From a virus, in IMG/VR virus record IMGVR_UViG_3300002460_000144, positions 1-26,827 of that record: DNA of 26,827 nucleotides; one strand, 5' to 3'. Numbering within the stretch: position 1 is the stretch's first letter; every line of letters starts with the position of its first letter. Made by a program: the position numbers and the translations under genes. Of this stretch, positions 1 to 8,371 are shown in pieces. Under the pieces are notes generated by a model. That model was given only the letters and a program-made list of their open reading frames with translations. It ran no database searches and was not told the DNA's origin.

Positions 1-297
1 AATAGAATATACATCAACATATTGTCCGGGACAAAGGATTGCAGTCCCTTCAACTCTTAATGGATTATTTAACCAGTATAATCCGGGGTCAGTTGTGATC
101 TTCCACTGCTGGCAGTAAAGTTTATGATCGGCTAGATAAGCACAATAAAGAGTATCATTAAATTCATTGATAGTATCACTGCTTGATCTTATCCCGATGA
201 TGTTCAGCTTATAGTCTTGAAAATAGAACTCATAACCCAACTTCATCATTCTTTCTTTCAGAATGGTATATAAAGAGATTACTCCTTCATTTAACAT
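1..297 (-). CDS. Probable endolysin-type protein, N-terminal 99 residues (cut by window edge)
   Basis: The frame stays open from the ATG at 297 to the window edge, so the C-terminal part is missing. The ATG overlaps the stop of the upstream gene by one base (TAATG), implying coupling. The visible part has the phrases NIIGIRSS, TTDPGLYWL and VEGTAILCPGQY. I remember these from a family of Bacteroidota phage proteins whose unseen C-terminal half carries a His ... SAGC signature like that of YkuD-type peptidoglycan-active enzymes. That recall was not checked by search, and the catalytic half lies outside the window. Position at the end of the lysis module next to a spanin-like pair supports a cell-wall role. 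No signal peptide is visible. Confidence 0.6.
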   Translation of the reverse strand, partial: MLNEGVISLYTILKERMMKLGYEFYFQDYKLNIIGIRSSSDTINEFNDTLYCAYLADHKLYCQQWKITTDPGLYWLNNPLRVEGTAILCPGQYVDVYSI

Positions 298-689
298 TAC
301 AATTGTCCCGCTAAATAAATTGAGCCCGCAGTGCCGATCACTCCGATTGCTATTCCAAACCAAACCGATTTATACCAAACATTCTCCTGATAGTATGCTT
401 TCTTCCAGAATATTATTTCATTAATCTTCATATTCATTAAATCATCGCTTGCACCCTTGATCATTTCCACATCCATCTGGTAAAGAAGATAGTTACTCTG
501 CAGATCCACGTAAGCACGGCGGAGCTGCCCAAGTTCGATGAGCAGATCTATTGCATCCGGTAAAGCTTTATTAACTTCACCTTGTAAGGGGTGAAGGTTC
601 TGACTGTAGCTTTCGGACGTAGTAAAGAAACAAACTATCAGCAAGCTCAGGATGAAGATTGAGCAGGCTGTCTTTCCTTTGTTGTTCAT
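297..689 (-). CDS. Secreted/anchored lysis-module protein, possible outer spanin partner
   Basis: 130 residues starting at the ATG at 689; a longer reading from 872 would only translate the neighbour's other frame. An N-terminal signal peptide (about 1-29) ends in SYS followed by Gln. A helical middle section follows and a C-terminal hydrophobic span (roughly residues 107-128) ends at the stop. The first 113 bases lie inside the 3' end of the gene at 577-912 in another frame, the layout of Rz/Rz1 spanin pairs. A true outer spanin would be a lipoprotein; here the Cys context is poor and a C-terminal membrane span is present, so the spanin assignment is inference from layout only. Confidence 0.6.
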   Translation of the reverse strand: MNNKGKTACSIFILSLLIVCFFTTSESYSQNLHPLQGEVNKALPDAIDLLIELGQLRRAYVDLQSNYLLYQMDVEMIKGASDDLMNMKINEIIFWKKAYYQENVWYKSVWFGIAIGVIGTAGSIYLAGQL

Positions 690-912
690 ATTTGTAAACC
701 GTTGAATAATAATTATTAATTGTTTTAATGCTGTCAAGCTCTTTGAGATGCTCAAACATAGCGTCAAGCTTTTCAAGTGCAAGCTCGCTTTTATCTGCCA
801 ATGCTTTGCCCTCCAGTTTGGTAAGAGTATCCTGCTCATTGCAGAATGCAAGATAAAGCACCATCCCGACAAACAGGATGAATAAGATCAGATGCAGCTT
901 GTCAAACTTCAT
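577..912 (-). CDS. Inner-membrane spanin-like protein (Rz-type)
   Basis: 111 residues from the ATG at 912 (MKFDKLH...), preferred over the ATG at 945 because the longer form only adds a charged stretch overlapping the upstream gene. One N-terminal membrane span (about residues 6-22) is followed by roughly 85 charged, helix-prone residues, with a C-terminal stretch LHPELADSLFLYYV. This topology (single anchor plus periplasmic coiled coil) matches inner spanins that join the two membranes at lysis. It overlaps the upstream holin-like gene by 11 bases and the next gene by 113 bases. No family motif can be proved by eye. Confidence 0.6.
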   Translation of the reverse strand: MKFDKLHLILFILFVGMVLYLAFCNEQDTLTKLEGKALADKSELALEKLDAMFEHLKELDSIKTINNYYSTVYKYEQQRKDSLLNLHPELADSLFLYYVRKLQSEPSPLTR

Positions 913-1144
913 TCTGCTTTTCTTCTTTCTTTTTAGAGAATACATTTCTTAAACCACCCGCATCAGAAATGTTTTCTATTGCCATAGCACCGCCTAAAAC
1001 AGAAGTGCCAATCATTAACCAGAAAATAATACTTTGAAAATCATTACCACTTAGTATGACTCCCCACTTGATTGCAAGCGCAGTTAATAAAGGAACAATT
1101 ATCTCAAAGATTATTGTTACGATGAATTTCCTTTTACCTTTCAT
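902..1144 (-). CDS. Small two-span membrane protein, holin candidate
   Basis: 80 residues. A basic N terminus (KGKRK) precedes two hydrophobic segments (about residues 8-30 and 38-57) and a charged C-terminal tail (KKKEEKQ). Length, two spans and a polar tail fit class II/III holins, and it sits directly upstream of the spanin-like gene. A clear Shine-Dalgarno, AGGAG, lies about seven bases before the ATG in a leader nearly identical to that of the gene at 1162-1359. Several other small membrane proteins are nearby, so which one is the holin is undecided. Confidence 0.55.
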   Translation of the reverse strand: MKGKRKFIVTIIFEIIVPLLTALAIKWGVILSGNDFQSIIFWLMIGTSVLGGAMAIENISDAGGLRNVFSKKKEEKQNEV

Positions 1145-1161
1145 TTTATTCTCCTGTTATT

Positions 1162-1359
1162 TTAGTTGGTTAAATAATGCTCAGTTTTGCCAAATCTCCA
1201 CTTAAAATATTTTCTAAATTGTTTCCTATTGCCCAAAATGTATTTGATATAATTCCAAAGAAAATATCTTATCTCTAATCTGCCTTCGTTATACCAACAT
1301 ACACCCTTCCATCCATCATTGTTTATAAATCCAAATTCTAACCAAAGTTCATTTTTCAT
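1162..1359 (-). CDS. Small hypothetical protein rich in aromatic and basic residues
   Basis: 65 residues, unusually rich in Trp, Phe, Tyr, Lys and Arg (for example WLEFGFINN, KYFKWRFGK), with no membrane span and no signal peptide. It has a strong Shine-Dalgarno (AGGAGAATAAA then ATG) and compact spacing to both neighbours, which supports translation. I do not recognise a family. The composition suggests a small folded nucleic-acid or membrane-surface binding protein, but that is a guess. Confidence 0.5.
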   Translation of the reverse strand: MKNELWLEFGFINNDGWKGVCWYNEGRLEIRYFLWNYIKYILGNRKQFRKYFKWRFGKTEHYLTN

Positions 1360-1368
1360 TTTATTCTC

Positions 1369-1599
1369 CTATCTATAATTTGATGGATTACTTATCCACT
1401 GTTTAATATACCAGATGTCATCATCTTTTAATTCTCTTATTTGCTGTTTCAATGATTCTATCTTTGTCTCTTTAATCTGTAAATCATTTTTAATATCGTG
1501 CTGAGCAAAATAAACCCCGACAATAAAGCTGGCGATCGCTATCACCAATCCGAAAGCTGTAAATGATTTACCTAAATTTTCTTTTATCCAGTCTTTCAT
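1369..1599 (-). CDS. Small membrane protein with C-terminal coiled coil
   Basis: 76 residues: a short amphipathic start (MKDWIKENLGKS), one hydrophobic span (about 13-32), then a charged coiled-coil stretch with Lys/Glu heptad character (about 36-60) and a Trp-containing tail. The ATG overlaps the stop of the upstream 55-residue gene as ATGA. Topology resembles XhlA/haemolysin-type lysis helpers or inner spanins, so it is a second candidate for the lysis machinery. No family can be asserted. Confidence 0.55.
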   Translation of the reverse strand: MKDWIKENLGKSFTAFGLVIAIASFIVGVYFAQHDIKNDLQIKETKIESLKQQIRELKDDDIWYIKQWISNPSNYR

Positions 1600-1763
1600 T
1601 TACTTTTCATTAGTCCTCTTATTAATGCGCCAAGTAATGTATTAAACATCCCAAGAATAACTCCATCTTTACCACCTATAACAAGAAATGTTAAAAGAAA
1701 CATTGCGATGATTATCATTATATCAATAGGCTCAAATTTTTCAGTTATATTTTTCCAACTCAT
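1596..1763 (-). CDS. 55-residue membrane peptide, holin candidate
   Basis: An ATG at 1763 opens a 55-codon frame ending in TGA at 1596-1598. The product begins MSWKNITEKFEPID, then a hydrophobic span (about residues 15-30), GGKDG, and a second weakly hydrophobic/amphipathic segment, and ends LMKSK. The start lies 23 bases inside the upstream gene and the stop overlaps the next ATG (ATGA), so it closes an otherwise empty gap in a tightly coupled chain. Size and topology fit a phage holin or lysis accessory peptide. The product is inferred from topology alone. Confidence 0.6.
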   Translation of the reverse strand: MSWKNITEKFEPIDIMIIIAMFLLTFLVIGGKDGVILGMFNTLLGALIRGLMKSK

Positions 1764-2019
1764 CTATTTTACCTTCCAGCTTTCTGATATAAATTGCAAT
1801 TAAGAAAAAAGTTATTCCGATAACCACAAAAAGAATCGAAGTATTAAGAGCCATCCCAACATCAGTTGACCATTTGTAATAATTCTCTCTATGTGCTATA
1901 TATCCTGCTAAAGAATAACTGCCAACAGACAGAACACATAACCCCATAAATTGGATAAGCTGAAATATCAATAAATTATGCCCTATGAACTTTATTATTT
2001 CTATAAGTATTTTTCTCAT
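1741..2019 (-). CDS. Two- or three-span small membrane protein of the lysis region
   Basis: 92 residues. Two long hydrophobic segments are clear (about 15-40 and 57-79), separated by a polar loop (HRENYYKWSTD), with a charged C-terminal tail (KLEGKIDELEKYN). It is the third of several consecutive small membrane proteins. The tail with a charged helix after the last span is like many holins. The 3' end overlaps the next gene by 23 bases. Confidence 0.5.
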   Translation of the reverse strand: MRKILIEIIKFIGHNLLIFQLIQFMGLCVLSVGSYSLAGYIAHRENYYKWSTDVGMALNTSILFVVIGITFFLIAIYIRKLEGKIDELEKYN

Positions 2020-2027
2020 TTCTACCT

Positions 2028-2450
2028 CTATTCGTTTTTCTTTTCTAACAGTTTACCAAATACAGGGATTAAGTAATACCACAATGGTTTAACCTTCAAA
2101 ATAACGTGCATAAACATATTGCGAATCCAAAACATATACGCCCAAAAAAGTATTGGCAGTATCAATAAAAAATACCATTCTAATTTCAATGCAAAGTATA
2201 AAACAAAAGTTAGTGCTATTGCCATCATAGCATACAGAGCACCTTCTGATATATGAGCAGAATCATAAATGCTTTTACTTTTATCATTTTGGTCTGTGAA
2301 CCAATACCATTTCTTTTTATAATCAGCCCATTGCCAGGAAGTCCAAGCCCTTTCATCTCTCGTCTGCTCACATAATACCTGCACTTCCATATATCCTCCG
2401 ATAGAAGCAAACAGGGTTGCAATTACTATCACTAAAATTATTTCAATCAT
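2028..2450 (-). CDS. Membrane protein of unknown function
   Basis: 140 residues. Hydrophobic stretches at the N terminus (about 2-20) and two adjacent ones near 71-108 flank a polar region rich in Trp and Lys (TSWQWADYKKKWYWF). It starts at the ATG at 2450, eight bases inside the end of the secreted gene upstream. It is well spaced into the same co-directional chain. I do not recognise a family; being multi-span and next to lysis candidates, it may be a lysis or superinfection-related membrane protein. Confidence 0.5.
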   Translation of the reverse strand: MIEIILVIVIATLFASIGGYMEVQVLCEQTRDERAWTSWQWADYKKKWYWFTDQNDKSKSIYDSAHISEGALYAMMAIALTFVLYFALKLEWYFLLILPILFWAYMFWIRNMFMHVILKVKPLWYYLIPVFGKLLEKKNE

Positions 2451-2751
2451 TAATTGGCTCTACAAGTTTTTGATATTTCCTTTTTACAAACTCTCTGAAT
2501 CCTGCAAAGTCTGGTTCTTTATGAACGTATGTATAGTGAGATGAATCTTCGCAGGCTAATTCATTATAATATCCATCTTCCTGATTCCCCTTCTGGGTGA
2601 CACAACTTCTGTCATACCATTTAATAATATGTGTGTGCTGCAACGAACTATCATTAAAACATTCCTGTTCATACTCAATAATTAAATCGTAAGTATTATA
2701 CTGTGCGAATACTATCGAGTAAAGGAACAGAAAGATTATTATTGTTTTCAT
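2443..2751 (-). CDS. Small secreted protein
   Basis: 102 residues with a short, strongly hydrophobic signal peptide (residues 1-16, MKTIIIFLFLYSIVFA) and a predicted cleavage that leaves Gln at +1. The mature part is about 86 residues, rich in Tyr, Asp, Glu and His, and contains three Cys. The ATG follows AAAGGA almost directly, so the ribosome site is atypically close. It is the last of six consecutive signal-peptide genes. No family recognised. Confidence 0.55.
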   Translation of the reverse strand: MKTIIIFLFLYSIVFAQYNTYDLIIEYEQECFNDSSLQHTHIIKWYDRSCVTQKGNQEDGYYNELACEDSSHYTYVHKEPDFAGFREFVKRKYQKLVEPIND

Positions 2752-2759
2752 TCCTTTAC

Positions 2760-4622
2760 CTATTCAACTATTATAATTCTTGTTTTAATCGCAAGTGTCG
2801 CTTTCGTTGTTACTACAAAATTTTGTGATTGTCCACCAGCTAATATTGTCTCGGTATAAGCAGTTGAATAACTCCCGCCAGTTGTATTTTTAACAAACAC
2901 AGTATCGGTCTGGTCAGCAGTTTTTTGTGCAGTAGAATATGTGCCAGCATAGTTAATCTTGAAAGAAGCCGATGTTGTAGTCCATACGCTAAAAGTTGAA
3001 TCTGCATTATCAAAAGCAGAAGAAGCGATATATTCCGTACTCAACTCTGCATTATTAATCGCAGTAAAACTAAATGAAGGAATTGTATCTGCTATGCCTT
3101 GCTGATATTCCAACGCACCTAAATCCCAACTTCCGGTTCTCGGATTGCCAAGTATATCATAAGCTATATCAGGGAATAGTTCTAATAAATGAGGATATTC
3201 TTCCGCTATGTTAGCCCCTAAATCCCTCCCCGTTTCAGTATAATAATCTGTAATATTACTACCATACTTTTGCACAAAAGAAACGTCAGTTGAATTACCT
3301 GTTAATGAATTAGCATCATACAAATCACCACCAAATAAACTTGAATCCCGCCATTGTGCATAAGTATATGTCCCAAATCCCTCACCTATATAAAATGGAT
3401 TAGAGAGTCCGCCATTTTCAAAATACCCGTTATTATCTACTTCTCTGAAATATGTATAATCAAAAAAATACTGGAATCTTAACCATAAAGGGACTGTTGA
3501 ATCTGCAACTATTATATTATTCTTAAAAATTAAAGTATCTAAAATACTTCCTTCTATCCCTATCGGTATTGTAGTATTTAATCCATCATCAGCAAAAAGA
3601 AAAGTGTTATTAAATACATACCACTTTTGATGATAAACATAAGGAGAGTCCGGGAACTGGTAGGCAAACACCGGGTTCATATCAGAAAGATCATTGCGGG
3701 CAACGATAAGGTTATTGTATATATAATAATTGATTGAACTGAATGCCCCCGAAGTGTATAGAATTGCATTCCATCCTATACCCGAAGAGGTTGCAATCAA
3801 CACATTGTTTCTTATTATTAAGTAAGATGTCTCTAAAGAATCTTTGTTAGCAAATCCACTTATTTGTATAAAGTCAATATGTTGGGGTGTTTCAACCGCG
3901 ACGTTTTCAATAATAAAATAGTTATCTTCAATAGTATGAAAACCCCTGCCATCGGATATACCAATGGGGTCTAAAGACGTGGCTCTATCTTTACCAATAT
4001 GAGTATAAGTGCAACCTCTGATAGTGCCCCTCGTTCCTGCAAGATAGAACCCCCCTGTCAAACCTGCGTTATGTATTACGCAATTTTCGATTGTATTATC
4101 ATTGCCATATATATATATCAATCCATTATCAACAGTAGTAGAATCTGACCTTGTGTCGTAAAATGTAACCCCTGTTATCTTTACATTATTAATCCCCATA
4201 AGAACAAATAAGTTATATGTATCATCATTCTTTGTAATAACATAAACATCGCCGTCGTGCCCTGACTGCCAGGCAGGAGCTATTACTACTTCTTCATTGA
4301 AGGTAGGAATAAATTCTCCTTCACTTGCTTCCCTTCTAATACCATTATAAAGATTATTAGATAAAGGGTAGTAACAAGTTGAATCAGCACCGCCCGAAAC
4401 ATAAATAGTATCACCATCACCAATTATAGCCCAATTTACACCTTGATTACCAAGCCAAACAGATGAATCCAGAGTATTCCACGCATCAGTCCAGCTTCTA
4501 CCTGTATTAGCACCAGTTGCATCTCTATCTACATACCAAACATTCTGTGCGTTAAGAGTTATTGCTAATAATATGAATATGAGCCATAGGCTCATCAGCC
4601 TTTGGTTGAAAAGATATTTCAT
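2760..4622 (-). CDS. Secreted right-handed beta-helix protein, adhesin or depolymerase candidate
   Basis: 620 residues. A signal peptide (about 1-25) ends LNA before Gln. The body (about 90-470) shows repeated short strands with Asn/Ile ladders (NNTIENCVIHNAG, YLIIRNNVLIAT, LIFKNNIIVADS), the signature of a parallel beta-helix such as pectate-lyase-like and phage depolymerase folds. A DLGALEYQQG phrase near 500 is typical of the end of such helices in Bacteroidota secreted proteins, followed by a Thr/Ser-rich 110-residue C-terminal domain. The ATG abuts the stop of the LamG gene with no clear Shine-Dalgarno, implying coupling. Part of the signal peptide is encoded by a dispersed double-hairpin repeat (4581-4611). 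Enzyme activity cannot be read from the sequence. Confidence 0.65.
   Translation of the reverse strand: MKYLFNQRLMSLWLIFILLAITLNAQNVWYVDRDATGANTGRSWTDAWNTLDSSVWLGNQGVNWAIIGDGDTIYVSGGADSTCYYPLSNNLYNGIRREASEGEFIPTFNEEVVIAPAWQSGHDGDVYVITKNDDTYNLFVLMGINNVKITGVTFYDTRSDSTTVDNGLIYIYGNDNTIENCVIHNAGLTGGFYLAGTRGTIRGCTYTHIGKDRATSLDPIGISDGRGFHTIEDNYFIIENVAVETPQHIDFIQISGFANKDSLETSYLIIRNNVLIATSSGIGWNAILYTSGAFSSINYYIYNNLIVARNDLSDMNPVFAYQFPDSPYVYHQKWYVFNNTFLFADDGLNTTIPIGIEGSILDTLIFKNNIIVADSTVPLWLRFQYFFDYTYFREVDNNGYFENGGLSNPFYIGEGFGTYTYAQWRDSSLFGGDLYDANSLTGNSTDVSFVQKYGSNITDYYTETGRDLGANIAEEYPHLLELFPDIAYDILGNPRTGSWDLGALEYQQGIADTIPSFSFTAINNAELSTEYIASSAFDNADSTFSVWTTTSASFKINYAGTYSTAQKTADQTDTVFVKNTTGGSYSTAYTETILAGGQSQNFVVTTKATLAIKTRIIIVE
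4581..4611. repeat. Diverged double-hairpin repeat inside a signal-peptide coding region
   Basis: gagcc ata ggctc is followed by a second imperfect hairpin with a ttt loop (tcagcc ttt ggttga). Base by base it matches the double hairpins at 8935-8964 and 22781-22810 apart from a few substitutions. It encodes residues NQRLMSLWL of the signal peptide of the beta-helix protein. Confidence 0.65.
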
Positions 4623-5411
4623 TTAGTAAGTAGTCCCGATTAAAACTTGGTCTGCTGTTGTTACGTTTGTCCCTGTTAAATCATTCCCGCTTGCTGAATG
4701 GTCATTTAGCATTTCTGCATCGGTAGCCCCACTCCATTTATACCAAGCTACTACTGTTCCGCCTAAGTATGAAGCGTTTAGAGTTCCACCTGTATTATAT
4801 AAAGCAGTTATTTCATCTGCTGTTAAAGCATACCCGCTTACAATTTGAACTTGTCCTATTAAACCGGGATAATACCAACCTTGAGAATAACCATCTTGCC
4901 CGATTGTTAATTTAGAATCGCCAGAACTTGTATTGCCTTGATTTAAGGTTGTATAAGCCGCATTATTATCTCTATATATATTGTAATCAGATACGCCTCC
5001 TGTCAAATCAGAACAAGTTATGACAACTAACATCCACGTATCCGCCTCTGTTTCTACCACCCCACTACCCACACTACCTCCCGTTCCATTATCATAAACA
5101 AATGTCCAAACCTCAATAGAAGTTAATACAAGTACCCACCCCCTTGTGGGGTTAGCATCAGTTGAAATTATTGTTCTTTGACCTCCATCTATCGTGCTTG
5201 GCGTTTTCACCCAAGCTATGATTGAAAATGTCTTGGCAGACAGATCAACATCCGTAGGTGATGTTTTTGTTGCGTATTCATTTGAACCGTTCAGGTCAAC
5301 AGCGTAAACATCTTCTGCGACAACTTCATCATCAAAGAGTAATCCAAATTTACTCTGTGCTTGAAGTGTAAAAGATAAAAGTAAAAAACCTATTGCTAAA
5401 TATTTTTTCAT
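4623..5411 (-). CDS. Secreted LamG/concanavalin-like lectin domain protein
   Basis: 262 residues from the ATG at 5411, chosen over 5423 because GGAGAG sits just upstream and the ATG overlaps the tail-spike stop (TAATG). A signal peptide (about 1-19, ending TLQA) leaves Gln at +1. The mature protein has the LamG/Laminin_G_3 pattern: AVDLNGSNEYA, then FSIIAWVKTP, WVLVLTS, DTWMLVVITC, YNIYRDN, GLIGQVQIVSGYALTADEITALYNTG. This jelly-roll usually binds sugars, so it likely helps the particle or cell surface bind glycans. It lies between two beta-helix proteins in the adhesion module. Confidence 0.75.
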   Translation of the reverse strand: MKKYLAIGFLLLSFTLQAQSKFGLLFDDEVVAEDVYAVDLNGSNEYATKTSPTDVDLSAKTFSIIAWVKTPSTIDGGQRTIISTDANPTRGWVLVLTSIEVWTFVYDNGTGGSVGSGVVETEADTWMLVVITCSDLTGGVSDYNIYRDNNAAYTTLNQGNTSSGDSKLTIGQDGYSQGWYYPGLIGQVQIVSGYALTADEITALYNTGGTLNASYLGGTVVAWYKWSGATDAEMLNDHSASGNDLTGTNVTTADQVLIGTTY

Positions 5412-8371
5412 TATTCTCTCCAATAAATTTTGTATCTTAAATAAGTTAAGTCATCACCTATATAAGTGAAGTAAAAATAAACTTCATTACCCGCAGGGAT
5501 TGTGGCATCGTTAAAAGTTGTGATTGTATTCCAACCAGAAACATTTGTATAGGCATTAAAACAAGTTGTGCCTAATCCCAAAGCTCCGAATGTACCAACC
5601 ACCGTTATGGAATCATCAGTCCTGACTTGAATTGAATCTATTGTTATCGCACTGTGTGTATAAAAATTACTTATAGTATCAGCAGTTGTGGGGTTTAATA
5701 TCTGGTCTGGTCTTTGTGGTGCGTGAATATAAACGGGTGCTTGTAAAGCCCCACCAGTTTTTTGCCATATTCTAAAATCATCTATATAATAACTCACGTC
5801 GTTATCTTCATTTCTTATTCCTACTTGGTCGTATGCCGAACCAGATGATGTGAACGTACCACTATAAGTGCCAGCGGTAGTTACGTTGATATTATATCCC
5901 CCACTTCCTATAATTATGGTATCATTGGCGGAACAAGAATCTATTCTAAAAGAATATCCATAAGCAACATTACTGTCCATTACACCAGTTTGTGATATAC
6001 TCCAAGCGTGTGTATTACCGTCAGTCACAAAATGTAATGTGCCCGTTGGGCTTTCTTCTACATAATTCCCTGCATCTTCCAAAGAGACATTCCAGTTATC
6101 AGGGTTGTCCCCAGTCCAATCCGTGAAGTTACCGTTAAGAAGAAGATTTTCTCCTATGGCGACACTCAAAATGCCTGAATTTGGGTTAGCATAAATATCA
6201 TTGGCATTTAATCCAATGCTATTAAATTGCACTCCAGAATAATTTAACAGTCCTAATCTCGTTATATCATAGTTATCCATATCAATGTTAGTCGCAACAG
6301 CACCAATGAACGAAGGAGTGTAAATTCTTTTTACCGTTAAGTTTTCTACTGGTGTTGTCGAAGTAATTGAAAACGGTGCAGTCCCAGTGGTTAGAACAGA
6401 AAACAATCTCCCCGCATTTACGTACAGAAGATTATCCTGTCCCAACCATACCGAATTAGAACCACTTGCCTTTAACCGCAAATTACCACTTGATGCACTT
6501 ACATACCCCTCATTGCCTAAAATTAAATTTGTCAAAGTGTTAGGATAGTATTGTATAGACAAAGGCATGTAAGCCGTACCCGAATCATTAAAGGTAGTGT
6601 TAAAATAATAAGGACTTGATGAACCCAATATCCCATATTGCCAATATCTATATGTATCTGTGTTATAAAACCTTAAAGGATAATTGTTATAATAGTAATT
6701 CCCATTATAGAATGATGTTACGCCTGTGAATTTTGTTGGGCTGTTGGCATCGCCAGTTATAGCCGTATTCTTATTTAGAGATGAAACATCTTCACTAATC
6801 GCAGTAGCAATCCCCTGATAACCATATTGAATTAAATTATAAGTTGAGTTGGTTTCAAATCTGTAATAAGCATAAACATCGGCGTCATCATAAAGATTAT
6901 TCCCTATAAATGAGTTATTATTTGCATAAGTCCCTTTAACAAAATAATCATATCCGACCATCTCTACTAAGTTGCCAGCGATGTAATTACCTACATCCGC
7001 ATTAGAAGAACCACCTACAATTTCGATAGCACCAACCGAATCAATATTGCTTCCACAGGTAAGCCACCAAGTATTATTCACGATTTGAATACCATTGGCA
7101 TATCTTCTTAAATAAAGCCCTCTCCTGATTCTATAAAAATAATTCTCTGAGAAAATAGAACCATACCCCTGGAATGGAGAATTACCATTTGCAAAAGCCG
7201 TAGTATGAGTGCCTCCACAAACAATAGCATCGTTTGAAGCATTACTTGTCGCACCCGAACCAAAGAAAGTTGTGTTACGAATATATGAAGTAGTCGCAGT
7301 GGTCTTAAAAAAACTCTTATTAGCAACCTGTGTATAAAAAGTAAGATTTTCTATTGCTAATGTTCCAAGCCCCATAGTTAGAATGAAGACACTATCACCC
7401 CCATCATAAGTAAACTCTACAATAGTCCCCCCTAATGGTTCGGTAGTTGTCCCAGCCGTTTTTGTAAAATTACCAGAACCGCTTATTATTATCGGAACAT
7501 TTGTATAATACCCGCTTGAAGTATCAGAATTATGCGGTATAAGCCATTGAGAACCATCTATGTAATGTTTATCTGACAATCTTAACTCACCACCACCTAT
7601 TGAATATAAATAAGCAAAAGCTAAATCAAATGCCGTTGAATCATCTGTCGAACCATTACCAACCGCACCAAACATTTCTGGTATAACTATATAAGAAGTC
7701 TTAGTGTAGAGAGAATCAAAGTTTGCGTTTACGGTTGTGGTGTCGTCTGTAATATTTAATATGGTTCTGGTCTGGTCAACTGTTTTTCTATACCAAACAT
7801 TATCTGAGTCTTGTCCGACTATAAAAGTATTAGTTGCATTGGGTGTATCTAAAGCAACTGTGTAATAAGGTGTTGCTGTCGGTACCCCATCCGTTGGAGT
7901 CTGCCCATTCAGCATCAAATTAAAATTGCCGGATGTAACCCAGACCGTATCAGGTCCGTAAGCATAAATTGAATAGTAATATTTTGCCGCATTAAAGCTT
8001 GCAGTTTCATCCACATAAAGCGTGCAGGTTAATGTTGTGTAAGGTGCGCTGTAACTTACAGTAGTTGGTTTTTGTATTAACCTGTTACAAGTATTGGATG
8101 TGCAGGGCTTAACTACAAAGTAAAGACTATCATAAGCAGAATAATCACCGGCTGCTTTCCACGTTAAAGTTGTTGTGGATCCCCGTTCGACGAATACGTG
8201 GTTGTCGACTTGCGCGGCGGTTGTAGCAACAAATAAAAAACATACAACCATACAGACATACTTCCATACGCCCATACAACCATACAACCATATCCGCGAT
8301 TGTATGAATGTATGAATGTATGACCTGCCTACCGGACAGGCAAGTTGAATGATTGTATGAAAAGCTTTCAT
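5411..8371 (-). CDS. Tail-spike protein with beta-helix domain and an N-terminal signal peptide
   Basis: 986 residues. After a long, odd signal peptide (cleavage near residue 54, TTAA before Gln) comes a beta-sandwich of about 100 residues (TLTWKAAGDYSAYDSLYFVV ... AKYYYSIYAYG) resembling the N-terminal module of baseplate upper proteins. Around residue 235 it has FGAVGNGSTDDSTAFDLAF, the classic phage tail-spike/pectate lyase 3 motif, then beta-helix repeats to about 500. The C terminus has a jelly-roll-like part and a final module ending YLRYKIYWRE. It probably binds or cleaves host surface polysaccharide. The ATG overlaps the upstream stop (TGATG), with AGGAG about ten bases before it. The signal peptide is built largely from an 8-bp tandem repeat. 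Confidence 0.75.
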   Translation of the reverse strand: MKAFHTIIQLACPVGRSYIHTFIQSRIWLYGCMGVWKYVCMVVCFLFVATTAAQVDNHVFVERGSTTTLTWKAAGDYSAYDSLYFVVKPCTSNTCNRLIQKPTTVSYSAPYTTLTCTLYVDETASFNAAKYYYSIYAYGPDTVWVTSGNFNLMLNGQTPTDGVPTATPYYTVALDTPNATNTFIVGQDSDNVWYRKTVDQTRTILNITDDTTTVNANFDSLYTKTSYIVIPEMFGAVGNGSTDDSTAFDLAFAYLYSIGGGELRLSDKHYIDGSQWLIPHNSDTSSGYYTNVPIIISGSGNFTKTAGTTTEPLGGTIVEFTYDGGDSVFILTMGLGTLAIENLTFYTQVANKSFFKTTATTSYIRNTTFFGSGATSNASNDAIVCGGTHTTAFANGNSPFQGYGSIFSENYFYRIRRGLYLRRYANGIQIVNNTWWLTCGSNIDSVGAIEIVGGSSNADVGNYIAGNLVEMVGYDYFVKGTYANNNSFIGNNLYDDADVYAYYRFETNSTYNLIQYGYQGIATAISEDVSSLNKNTAITGDANSPTKFTGVTSFYNGNYYYNNYPLRFYNTDTYRYWQYGILGSSSPYYFNTTFNDSGTAYMPLSIQYYPNTLTNLILGNEGYVSASSGNLRLKASGSNSVWLGQDNLLYVNAGRLFSVLTTGTAPFSITSTTPVENLTVKRIYTPSFIGAVATNIDMDNYDITRLGLLNYSGVQFNSIGLNANDIYANPNSGILSVAIGENLLLNGNFTDWTGDNPDNWNVSLEDAGNYVEESPTGTLHFVTDGNTHAWSISQTGVMDSNVAYGYSFRIDSCSANDTIIIGSGGYNINVTTAGTYSGTFTSSGSAYDQVGIRNEDNDVSYYIDDFRIWQKTGGALQAPVYIHAPQRPDQILNPTTADTISNFYTHSAITIDSIQVRTDDSITVVGTFGALGLGTTCFNAYTNVSGWNTITTFNDATIPAGNEVYFYFTYIGDDLTYLRYKIYWRE
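8241..8344. repeat. Octamer tandem repeat plus palindrome, copy A, coding
   Basis: Degenerate tandem copies of an 8-bp unit (acaaccat on the plus strand), then gtatgaat copies, then an imperfect palindrome gcctaccggacaggc. It encodes most of residues 10-45 of the tail-spike signal peptide. Nearly the same array occurs at 8807-8894. Confidence 0.8.

Noticed and set aside
7108-7326. Minus-strand frame of 72 codons inside the tail spike
   Set aside because: Shadow frame of the spike coding sequence.
5411-8371. Diversity-generating retroelement target in the spike C terminus
   Set aside because: No reverse transcriptase or template repeat is seen in the window.
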